Assembly (NCBI GenBank): GCA_002340355.1
Contig: DDLX01000041.1
Coordinates: 1 to 36,667 of the forward strand
Direction of reading: 5' to 3'
Origin: Cytophagales bacterium UBA2561
GTDB taxonomy: Bacteria; Bacteroidota; Bacteroidia; Cytophagales; Thermoflexibacteraceae
DNA length: 36,667 nucleotides
Translations under genes and position numbers: made by a program
The notes under the pieces: generated by a model
Told to the model about the DNA's origin: nothing
Database searches by the model: none
What the model saw: the letters and a program-made list of their open reading frames with translations, nothing else
Shown here: positions 1 through 7,202 of the stretch, in pieces
How positions within the stretch are numbered: position 1 is the first letter of the stretch
Layout of the letters: each line of letters begins with the position of its first letter

Positions 1-94
1 TGGAAATATTTGAATATCAATAAATTATGTTTTTAGAAAATTATATTAACAAGAAATTTACGAACTATTATAAATATAAGCTCTAAATTAAATT

Positions 95-2140
95 ATGAAT
101 ACACAAGAAGCGAAAATAAAAATTGAAGAATTAACCGAAAAGTTACATTACTATAACTATAAATATTATCAAGAACATATTTCTGAAATAGCTGATTATG
201 AGTTTGATATGATGTTAGAAGAGTTACAAGCTCTTGAGTCCAAATTCCCACAATTTCAGCGTGTTGATTCACCTACTCAACGGGTTGGAGGGACAATTAC
301 GAAGGAATTTCCTACGATTTCACATCAATATCCGATGCTATCTTTGGGAAATACATATAATGAAGAAGAACTTATTGAATTCGATAAAAGGATTCAAAAA
401 CGACTTGAAACAGAGAACTATAGCTATATTTGCGAGATGAAATTTGATGGAGCCGCACTAGGTGTTCGTTATAAAAATGGACTTCTAGAATTGGCGGTGA
501 CTCGTGGAGATGGAAAAAAAGGAGATGAAATTACGGCAAATGTTAAAACAATTAAAACGATACCTCTAAAATTACATGATGGAAGTAGCCTGCCAGAAGC
601 TTTTGAAGTACGGGGGGAAGTAATGATTACGAAAGATAATTTTGAGCGTCTGAATCAACAAATTAAGTCAGAAAATAAAAAGCTAAAAGCTGAAGGTAAA
701 AAAGAAAAAACACTACTTGCTAATCCTCGAAATACCGCATCGGGCGCACTCAAAATGCAAGATTCTTCCGAAGTTGCCAAGCGTACTTTGGATTGCTTTT
801 TATATGATATCTATGGTGAAAACCTGCCTTTCCAAACACATGAAGAAGCTCTATTAAGTATGAAAAACTCAGGTTTTCATGTGTCCCAAACATGGGAAAA
901 ATGTAATAATTTAACAGAAGTACTTGAATTTATTCATCATTGGGAACAAAAACGACATGAGTTACCAGTTGAAACCGATGGTATTGTTATTAAAATAAAT
1001 GAATTCAAACAACGTCAGATTCTAGGAGCAACCGCCAAAAGTCCACGTTGGGCAATTGCCTATAAATACAAAACTGAAGCAGCCCAAACTATATTGAAGT
1101 CGATTACTTACCAAGTCGGGCGAACAGGTGCCGTTACTCCTGTTGCAGAACTTGAACCTGTGAAATTAGCTGGAACAACCGTTAAAAGAGCTTCTTTACA
1201 TAATGCAAATGAAATAGAGCGTTTAGAGATCCGTTTAGGAGATACTGTTTTAGTTGAAAAAGGTGGTGAAATTATTCCAAAAATTACGGGAGTTGATACG
1301 TCAAAACGTTCTGAGGATAGTGTTCCTTTGTCCTATATTTCACATTGTCCCGAATGCCAAACAGGATTGATTCGAGCTGAAGATGAAGCCAATCATTATT
1401 GTCCAAATGAAACAGCTTGTCCGCCACAAGTCAAGGGAAAAATGATACATTTTATTAGTCGGAAAGCAATGGACATTGATGGAATTGGTAAAAAAACTAT
1501 TGAGCAATTCTATGAAAATCAACTAGCTCAATCTATTGGAGAATTATATGAATTGACCAAAGAACAAATATTAGAATTAGATGGATTCAAAGAAAGATCA
1601 GCAGAAAATATCTTAAAAGGTTTAGAAAAATCTAAAAATCAACCTTTTAGAAAAGTCCTATTTGCTTTAGGAATTCGTTATGTAGGGGCAACTGTTGCTG
1701 AAAAATTGGCAGATTATTTTAAATCAGTTGATAAAATTGCTTCGTCAAGTTTAGAAGAATTGGTTGATGTTCCTGAAATTGGAACTCGAATTGCTGAAAG
1801 TGTATTTGCTTATTTCAATGATTCTCAAAATCAGGAGTTGATTCAAAAACTCAAAGTAATTGGTTTACAATTTAAAGAAATAGAGTCAGATCTACATACA
1901 TCTGATGCGGTTGGAATTTTAGAGGGAAAGACATTTGTCGTGACAGGAAAATTAGAAAATTATTCACGAGGTGAAATGGAACAATTCATCAAGGAAAATG
2001 GTGGGAAAGTTTTATCAGGTGTCTCAAAAAAATTAAATTTCTTGATTGCTGGTGAAAAGGCAGGTAGTAAACTTAAAAAGGCAGAAAAATTAGAAATTCC
2101 TGTTCTTTCAGAGTCTGAATTTTTAGAAATGCTAGCATAA
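95..2140 (+). CDS. ligA: NAD-dependent DNA ligase LigA
   Basis: Seals nicks in duplex DNA during replication and repair, using NAD+ as adenylate donor. The 681-residue product has the usual family length. The N-terminal Ia region (YYNYKYYQ) that binds NMN is present. The adenylation motif reads CEMKFDGA, with Lys116 as the catalytic lysine; most LigA proteins have CELKIDG, so this is a mild variant. An OB-fold region is followed by a Cys4 zinc finger (CPEC ... C ... C, about residues 412-437), helix-hairpin-helix repeats, and a C-terminal BRCT domain from about residue 605 (GKTFVVTGKLENYSRGE). The ATG at 95 is the first in frame and gives the expected start. The gene stands alone: a strong hairpin follows the stop and the next gene is about 1 kb away. 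The identification is certain by motif content. Confidence 0.97.
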   Translation: MNTQEAKIKIEELTEKLHYYNYKYYQEHISEIADYEFDMMLEELQALESKFPQFQRVDSPTQRVGGTITKEFPTISHQYPMLSLGNTYNEEELIEFDKRIQKRLETENYSYICEMKFDGAALGVRYKNGLLELAVTRGDGKKGDEITANVKTIKTIPLKLHDGSSLPEAFEVRGEVMITKDNFERLNQQIKSENKKLKAEGKKEKTLLANPRNTASGALKMQDSSEVAKRTLDCFLYDIYGENLPFQTHEEALLSMKNSGFHVSQTWEKCNNLTEVLEFIHHWEQKRHELPVETDGIVIKINEFKQRQILGATAKSPRWAIAYKYKTEAAQTILKSITYQVGRTGAVTPVAELEPVKLAGTTVKRASLHNANEIERLEIRLGDTVLVEKGGEIIPKITGVDTSKRSEDSVPLSYISHCPECQTGLIRAEDEANHYCPNETACPPQVKGKMIHFISRKAMDIDGIGKKTIEQFYENQLAQSIGELYELTKEQILELDGFKERSAENILKGLEKSKNQPFRKVLFALGIRYVGATVAEKLADYFKSVDKIASSSLEELVDVPEIGTRIAESVFAYFNDSQNQELIQKLKVIGLQFKEIESDLHTSDAVGILEGKTFVVTGKLENYSRGEMEQFIKENGGKVLSGVSKKLNFLIAGEKAGSKLKKAEKLEIPVLSESEFLEMLA

Positions 2141-2151
2141 ATTTTGATAAA

Positions 2152-2186
2152 TAGTCATGGAGTAACTTAGAAATACCCCATGACTA
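2152..2186 (+). terminator. Hairpin terminator after ligA
   Basis: Inverted repeat starting 12 bases after the ligA stop. Arms TAGTCATGG and CCATGACTA pair perfectly over 9 bp. One mismatch is followed by GTA/TAC, giving a 13-position stem with a 9-base loop. No strong T-run follows immediately, so intrinsic termination is inferred from stem strength and position. Confidence 0.6.
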
Positions 2187-2816
2187 AATTCAGTAAGTCA
2201 GTTTACAGACATATCCATAGTCTTAAGGTGCTTTTTGATACGTTTGTGTATGATAAAATAAACTTAATTATAATCTTTATTTTCCCCATCATGTTAGAAA
2301 CAGTTAGCTCATTAGGCTCTTATCAATATCTGCCAGACTAATCGGTAATACTACTTATAGCAATTGATGTAAGAAATTTGATAAAAAAGATGATAGTATG
2401 GTATTCAAATTATGTTTTATAATTTATAGAACCCTATCTCTTGTATAGAGATGAAAATTATAACAGTTTTTAATTTATAAATTATTTATTCATAAATTTT
2501 TATGTAAAATCTTGGGATAATTTAGAAAGCTATAAATGTTAAATATTTACTAAAAAAATACATTGCTCTAACTGCCCTATCTCTGGACTGGATTTCTCAA
2601 AAATTTTCTTTTTCCGTTTTCATAACCGAAATTTTTACGTAACTTTCGGGCAATACCTGTATGGATAAAATAAGCGTGAAATAATATCAAAAAATGAAGG
2701 TTTTCCTTAAAATAACCCATTGGGTTTAACAACGTAAACTCCCATAAATTTTAATGTTTTATATAATTTTTAGTATGGTGCTTTTTGTATAAATCATTGA
2801 TTTTGAGTAAATTATC
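2187..2816. other. Gene-free AT-rich stretch between ligA and nrdA
   Basis: About 630 bases with no convincing gene on either strand. The only longer open stretch is on the minus strand at about 2577-2750 (57 codons, with an internal ATG giving 47). Its translation looks protein-like (for example FHAYFIHTGIARK), but no family was recognised. A second minus-strand scrap near 2198-2263 ends KTMDMSVN before a stop. Together with the short open frame at 2817-3014 these could be remains of a decayed gene or insertion sequence, but this is a guess. No tRNA-like sequence or known riboswitch was seen. Confidence 0.5.
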
Positions 2817-3014
2817 TTATTTTCTTGTTTGAGAGTATGCCATCTCTAATTCTTTTAAGAGACTGAATTCTAATTCGTCTTTTGAGAAATTTTGTCTGGC
2901 TTTATCATGTTGTATTATGCTCAATTTTAGGAATAAACCAACAGTTTGTTTGGCTTTCACTTTTTGTGATTTACTATAAAACATTAAAAGGCTATCCTTA
3001 TAAGGTTGTGACAT
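2817..3014 (-). CDS. Possible small hypothetical protein or gene remnant (65 aa)
   Basis: A short minus-strand open frame of 65 codons from the ATG at 3014; a GTG two codons upstream is the other possible start. The product is charged, with no signal peptide, membrane segment or family motif that I recognise. It faces away from nrdA, whose start is about 120 bases to the right on the other strand. No good promoter or terminator was found around it. It may be a real small gene, the remnant of a longer decayed one, or chance in AT-rich DNA. It is listed because it is the best open frame in this 1-kb gap. Confidence 0.25.
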   Translation of the reverse strand: MSQPYKDSLLMFYSKSQKVKAKQTVGLFLKLSIIQHDKARQNFSKDELEFSLLKELEMAYSQTRK

Positions 3015-3137
3015 AAACACCTTTTAATTCAGCAATTTGAAAACTATAAATGACCTAAAATGCTATTTTCTTACATCAATTATTTTCACCAAAATAGACA
3101 CTAAAAGTTCGTTCTTCATCAAAAAAATGTTTATACT

Positions 3138-5606
3138 ATGCTAGTAACAAAACGAAACGGTACAAAGGAAACCGTGCGCCTTGAGAAAATTACAGCACGA
3201 GTCGAAAAGATGTGCTACGGATTGGATATGAATTATTTAGAGCCTTTCCGTATTTGTCAAAAGGTCATTTCGGGGATGTATGATGGGGTAACTACTGTTG
3301 AATTGGATAATTTAGCCGCAGAAACTGCCGCTTCAATGGCAACCACTCACCCTGATTATACTGTATTAGCGGCACGTATTGCTATCTCAGCACTACATAA
3401 AGTTACGGGAAAATCATTCTCAAAAACGATTGATAAACTCTACCACTATATCGACCCGAAAACCAGTGAAAAAGCAGGCTTAATTTCTGATGAAACCTAC
3501 CAAATTATTCGGGATAATGCACAATATTTAGATTCCTGTATTATTTACGATCGTGATTTTAACTACGATTATTTTGGATTTAAGACGCTAGAGCGGTCGT
3601 ATTTATTAAAAATGGACGGTAAAATCGTAGAACGCCCACAACATATGCTGATGCGAGTGGCGGTTGGAATTCATGGTAATGACTTGGAAAAAGCCGTAGA
3701 AACCTATGACTATATGTCTGAAAAGTGGTTTACACACGCTACGCCCACTTTATTTAATGCAGGCACTCCCAAACCCCAACTTTCTTCTTGTTTCTTATTG
3801 ACAGTACAGGATGATAGTGTTGATGGAATTTATGACACCTTGAAACAATGTGCTAAAATTTCACAATCGGCAGGAGGTATTGGCTTGAGTATCCACGATA
3901 TACGAGGAACAGGGGCTTATATCAAAGGTACAAATGGAACATCAAACGGTATTGTCCCTATGTTACGCGTCTTTAACGATACAGCACGTTATATTGACCA
4001 AGGTGGTGGAAAACGAAAAGGGGCATTTGCGGTCTATCTTGAGCCTTGGCACTCGGATGTTTATGAATTCCTACAACTCAAGAAAAATCATGGAAAAGAA
4101 GAACTTCGTGCCAGAGATTTATTTTATGCCCTTTGGATTCCTGACCTATTTATGAAACGGGTTGAGGCAGATGCCGAATGGTCGTTATTTTCTCCAAATG
4201 AAGCATTGGGTTTGTCAGAAACTTATGGCGAAGAGTTTGAAAAATTATACGAGAAATACGAACGAGAAGGTAAAGCTCGAAAAACGGTACGGGCGCAAGA
4301 TTTATGGTTTGAAATCCTTGAAGCTCAGACGGAAACGGGAACACCATACATGCTTTACAAAGATCACGTTAATCGTAAATCTAACCAAAAGAATCTCGGA
4401 GTCATTAAATCAAGTAATTTATGTACTGAGATAACGGAATATACTTCGAAGGATGAAGTGGCGGTTTGTAATTTAGCTTCGATTGCTTTGCCGAAATTTG
4501 TGGTGAATGGCAAATTTGACCATCAACAACTTTTCGAAATAACGAAAGTAGTTACGCGAAATTTGAACAAAATCATTGATGTCAATTATTATCCCGTTCC
4601 TGAAGCTCGAACTTCAAACTTACGTCATCGTCCAATTGGAATTGGGATACAAGGTTTGGCAGATGTATTCATGACGCTCCGAATGCCATTTGATTCGCCC
4701 GAAGCCAAGGGATTAAATAAGGATATTTTTGAAACAATTTACTTTGGAGCAATGACCGCTTCGATGGAATTGGCAACCGAAGAAGGAACTTACGAAACTT
4801 ATGAAGGCTCACCCATTTCGAAAGGGATTTTCCAATTTGATATGTGGCATACCAAGCCCGATTCGGGACGTTGGAACTGGGAAGAGTTACGAGAAAAGGT
4901 TATCAAAAATGGGGTTCGGAATTCTTTATTACTAGCTCCAATGCCAACCGCTTCGACTTCGCAGATTCTTGGTAATAATGAATGTTTTGAACCTTATACC
5001 TCTAATATTTATACTCGCCGTGTACTTTCTGGTGAATTTGTGGTGGTTAATAAACATTTATTACGGGAACTAATTGAATTGAAACTTTGGAACGAAACCC
5101 TTAAAAATCAATTGATTCAGGCAAATGGCTCAATACAAGAAATTCCTGCTATTCCTCAAAATATCAAGGATTTATACCGTACTGTTTGGGAAATCTCTCA
5201 AAAAGCTATTATTGATATGGCATCCGACCGAGGTGCATTTATTTGTCAAAGTCAGTCTTTGAATATTCATCTTCAGAATCCAAATTTCGGAAAACTGACT
5301 TCGATGCACTTTTATGCTTGGCGAAAAGGACTCAAAACGGGAATGTATTACCTCCGTACCAAATCCGCCGCCGATGCCATTAAATTTACGGTGGACAAAC
5401 AGCAATTAACTCAAGCCAAAGCCACAGGAAAAGTAGAAGAAACTACACCTCGACCAACTTTCTATGAGCGAAAAAAGGCAGATGTAATTCCTGAAAAAAA
5501 TGCTCAAACCACTCCTAAAACGGTGGAGGAGGAGTATATTGAAAAGCAAAAAGCACTATCCTGTTCTTTAGATAATCCTGAAGAATGTGAAATGTGTGGC
5601 GCATAA
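3138..5606 (+). CDS. nrdA: Ribonucleoside-diphosphate reductase, class I alpha (large) subunit
   Basis: Reduces ribonucleoside diphosphates to deoxyribonucleotides, with a separate radical-generating beta subunit. The 822-residue protein opens with an ATP-cone (about residues 1-95, VTKRNGTKETVRLEKI), so dATP overall inhibition is expected. Catalytic residues can be matched to E. coli NrdA: Cys218 (SSCFLL), Asn427-Cys429-Glu431 (NLCTE) and Cys444 (AVCNLAS). The paired radical-transfer tyrosines are in GMYYLRT, and the C-terminal swinging-arm cysteines are Cys817 and Cys820 (CEMCGA). The ATG at 3138 begins the cone directly. The ATG at 3127 closes after five codons. No nrdB lies next to it in this window and a strong hairpin follows, so the beta subunit must be encoded elsewhere. 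I saw no clear NrdR box in the upstream 120 bases. Confidence 0.96.
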   Translation: MLVTKRNGTKETVRLEKITARVEKMCYGLDMNYLEPFRICQKVISGMYDGVTTVELDNLAAETAASMATTHPDYTVLAARIAISALHKVTGKSFSKTIDKLYHYIDPKTSEKAGLISDETYQIIRDNAQYLDSCIIYDRDFNYDYFGFKTLERSYLLKMDGKIVERPQHMLMRVAVGIHGNDLEKAVETYDYMSEKWFTHATPTLFNAGTPKPQLSSCFLLTVQDDSVDGIYDTLKQCAKISQSAGGIGLSIHDIRGTGAYIKGTNGTSNGIVPMLRVFNDTARYIDQGGGKRKGAFAVYLEPWHSDVYEFLQLKKNHGKEELRARDLFYALWIPDLFMKRVEADAEWSLFSPNEALGLSETYGEEFEKLYEKYEREGKARKTVRAQDLWFEILEAQTETGTPYMLYKDHVNRKSNQKNLGVIKSSNLCTEITEYTSKDEVAVCNLASIALPKFVVNGKFDHQQLFEITKVVTRNLNKIIDVNYYPVPEARTSNLRHRPIGIGIQGLADVFMTLRMPFDSPEAKGLNKDIFETIYFGAMTASMELATEEGTYETYEGSPISKGIFQFDMWHTKPDSGRWNWEELREKVIKNGVRNSLLLAPMPTASTSQILGNNECFEPYTSNIYTRRVLSGEFVVVNKHLLRELIELKLWNETLKNQLIQANGSIQEIPAIPQNIKDLYRTVWEISQKAIIDMASDRGAFICQSQSLNIHLQNPNFGKLTSMHFYAWRKGLKTGMYYLRTKSAADAIKFTVDKQQLTQAKATGKVEETTPRPTFYERKKADVIPEKNAQTTPKTVEEEYIEKQKALSCSLDNPEECEMCGA

Positions 5607-5632
5607 ATTTGTACTTTTTAAAGAAGTTCTGT

Positions 5633-5671
5633 TAATGGAAGTTTTCAGGTTAACTGAAGACTTTCATTAAA
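5633..5671 (+). terminator. Strong hairpin terminator after nrdA
   Basis: A 17-position stem with only two G-U type wobbles and a 5-base loop, beginning 27 bases after the nrdA stop. The left arm starts TTAATGGAAG and the right arm ends CTTTCATTAA. It separates nrdA from the repeat-flanked cassette that follows. No long T-run follows the stem. Confidence 0.7.
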
Positions 5672-5715
5672 ATCATTTTCTGGCATAAGTGCTTATTGTA
5701 ATGCTTTCCAATATC

Positions 5716-5812
5716 CTAATCTTCAAATCAAAAATCCTCCCTATTTTTTCGTAATTTTAAGGTATCAAACCAATAATTTGTCCAGAATGCCGAAGAAGTT
5801 TTATGAAGAAAA
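5716..5812 (+). repeat. 97-bp direct repeat, left copy (leader plus start of the 942-aa gene)
   Basis: Identical to 7106-7202 except for one base: T at 5804 against C at 7194. The offset is 1390 bases. The repeat holds a leader with a TAATTTG element, close to but one base shorter than the Bacteroidota TAnnTTTG box. It also holds the first nine codons of the 942-residue gene, beginning MPKKFYEE at 5787. In this left copy that reading frame runs on for 59 codons and then stops, overlapping the membrane-protein gene in another frame, so it is a severed 5' end rather than a gene. The single mismatch creates an ATG at 5803 that is ACG in the right copy. Confidence 0.97.
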
Positions 5813-6171
5813 ATATGAAAAGTGTAACTATAAATTATACAACTTGGGGAATAGGATTTTTGGCGATTTTTCTTATATTTTTATGTTGGATTTCGCTCCC
5901 TATCGGACTTTTAGGATTAGGAATAACGGTTTTAGCATTTGCTGCCAAACATCGAAAGAATAAACGTAAATCAAATTGGCAGAAACATTCTAAGAAACGA
6001 GCAGGGCAAACTTATGGGCAAGGTCAAAATCAAAAGAAAGGAACAAAAAACAAAAAATATCAGCCTCCTGTCAATCCCAATAAAAAAGGAAATCAAAAAT
6101 CCAAAAAAAACGATGATTTAGATAAAAAAACTACTGATAATCAAGAAAATCCCGAAAATAAAAACGAATAA
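5803..6171 (+). CDS. Small basic membrane protein, unknown function (122 aa)
   Basis: Not recognised as a known family. Two hydrophobic segments (about residues 12-30 and 33-49) are followed by a long hydrophilic tail rich in Lys, Asn and Gln. The tail should lie in the cytoplasm by the positive-inside rule and is probably disordered; it could bind nucleic acid or another acidic partner, though that is inference. The ATG at 5803 lies inside the left 97-bp repeat. The ATG at 5815, just outside the repeat, would give MKSVTINY and a 118-residue product and is equally plausible. The next gene starts directly after the stop (no gap), so the three cassette genes are almost certainly cotranscribed, using the promoter region supplied by the repeat. 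Confidence 0.75.
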   Translation: MKKNMKSVTINYTTWGIGFLAIFLIFLCWISLPIGLLGLGITVLAFAAKHRKNKRKSNWQKHSKKRAGQTYGQGQNQKKGTKNKKYQPPVNPNKKGNQKSKKNDDLDKKTTDNQENPENKNE

Positions 6172-6714
6172 ATGATGATAAGTTCACCCGAACACCAAGC
6201 CGAAATCAGTGAAGTATTGAATCAATGCATCATGGAAGAAGACTGGCAGAAAGCAAAAGAAATATTGGAAAACGAACTGCGAAATTTTCCTGAAGACCAT
6301 TTTTTATTGACGCAAATGGGGGAAGTTTATTACGAAATGCGAGACTATAATAAAGCCCTAATTTTCACACAGAAAGCTGTAGAAATTGCTCCCAATTGTC
6401 CATTGGCTTTGAATAATCATGCCACAGTACTTTTTATGCACGAACGATACGAAGAGGCTCAACAAATTTGGAAAAATCTACTGAAAAAAGGCGTTTCAGA
6501 AATTGCACAAGACGAATGCGTTGAAGGCATTCGATGGGCAAAATCCTTATTGAATGATATTCGGTTTCGGGTGGGCGATACGTACCTTGCTCTTGGAAAT
6601 TCACCAAAAGCCCTACAATTTTATCAGTTGCATCTCGAAAATCGCCAACGAGGACAGTTTAGCAATTTTTCTAAAAAAGAAATCTTGGAGGAAATTCGAG
6701 AAATAGAAAAATGA
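6172..6714 (+). CDS. Tetratricopeptide-repeat protein (180 aa)
   Basis: A soluble helical-repeat protein that likely serves as a protein-binding scaffold. At least three TPR-like helix pairs are visible, for example EDWQKAKEILENELRNFP, FLLTQMGEVYYEMRDYNKA with KAVEIAPN, and a later unit RVGDTYLALGNSPKALQFY. There is no signal peptide or membrane segment, so it probably works in the cytoplasm, perhaps on the tail of the upstream membrane protein. It begins at the base after the upstream stop (two ATGs in a row, either may be used). It overlaps the next gene by 4 bp (ATGA), which suggests translational coupling. No specific function can be assigned. Confidence 0.85.
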   Translation: MMISSPEHQAEISEVLNQCIMEEDWQKAKEILENELRNFPEDHFLLTQMGEVYYEMRDYNKALIFTQKAVEIAPNCPLALNNHATVLFMHERYEEAQQIWKNLLKKGVSEIAQDECVEGIRWAKSLLNDIRFRVGDTYLALGNSPKALQFYQLHLENRQRGQFSNFSKKEILEEIREIEK

Positions 6715-7109
6715 GAGATACAACAGGTTACATCTATTTTACAATTGCTACTGAACAAGATGATTTTAATTTAGATAAATTCAATAAATATTTAACGCTA
6801 AAGCCTACCAAGCTTCGAAGAAAATTTGAAAATGGAAAAACACCAATCAGCACGAGTTGGGAATATTCTTCAGGTAACTTGATAAATCCAGATTGTTATG
6901 AAGAAATTGAAAAACTGCTTGATAGACTGGAACCTCATCAAACAGAATTCCAAAAACTAAAAAATGACTTTCCAGAATTATATTTTGTGTTGGAGGTCGT
7001 TTTGTATATGGGAAGTGAAACGCCTGCTCTCCACTTTAGTCAAAGAGTAATCAAATTTATAAGTTTTGTAAATGGTTCAATTGATTGTGATATTTATCCT
7101 GAATACTAA
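6711..7109 (+). CDS. DUF4279-type protein (132 aa)
   Basis: Small soluble protein resembling the DUF4279 family. The N-terminal strand (TGYIYFTIATEQDD), the middle TSWEYSSG, and the C-terminal TPALHFSQ ... VNGSIDCDIYP ending fit that family's pattern. The family's biochemical role is not known to me. Length is normal, so the protein looks complete although its stop codon (7107-7109) lies inside the right 97-bp repeat, whose first base is 7106. The ATG start overlaps the TPR gene by 4 bp. It is the last gene of the repeat-flanked cassette. The family assignment is by eye and moderately sure. Confidence 0.75.
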   Translation: MRDTTGYIYFTIATEQDDFNLDKFNKYLTLKPTKLRRKFENGKTPISTSWEYSSGNLINPDCYEEIEKLLDRLEPHQTEFQKLKNDFPELYFVLEVVLYMGSETPALHFSQRVIKFISFVNGSIDCDIYPEY

Positions 7110-7202
7110 TCTTCAAATCAAAAATCCTCCCTATTTTTTCGTAATTTTAAGGTATCAAACCAATAATTTGTCCAGAATGCCGAAGAAGTTTTACGAAGAA
7201 AA
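7106..7202 (+). repeat. 97-bp direct repeat, right copy (native leader and start of the 942-aa gene)
   Basis: Second copy of the element at 5716-5812, 96 of 97 bases identical. This copy is continuous with the full 942-residue gene, so it is presumably the original and the left copy the duplicate. It also supplies the stop codon of the DUF4279 gene at its left edge. Recombination between the copies would delete exactly 1390 bp, removing the three-gene cassette and leaving one intact leader. Confidence 0.97.

Noticed and set aside
2198..2263. Minus-strand scrap ending KTMDMSVN, looking like the tail of a transposase
   Set aside because: Only about 22 codons are open and no catalytic part or terminal inverted repeats were found; too little to call an insertion sequence.
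5787..5963. Open frame of 59 codons beginning MPKKFYEE in the left repeat
   Set aside because: It is the severed 5' end of the downstream gene carried by the duplication; beyond the repeat it overlaps the membrane-protein gene in another frame and does not look like a protein.
7072..7176. Upstream start for the 942-residue protein (35 extra residues)
   Set aside because: This part lies over the DUF4279 gene and the leader of the repeat; the ATG at 7177 is kept in both repeat copies.
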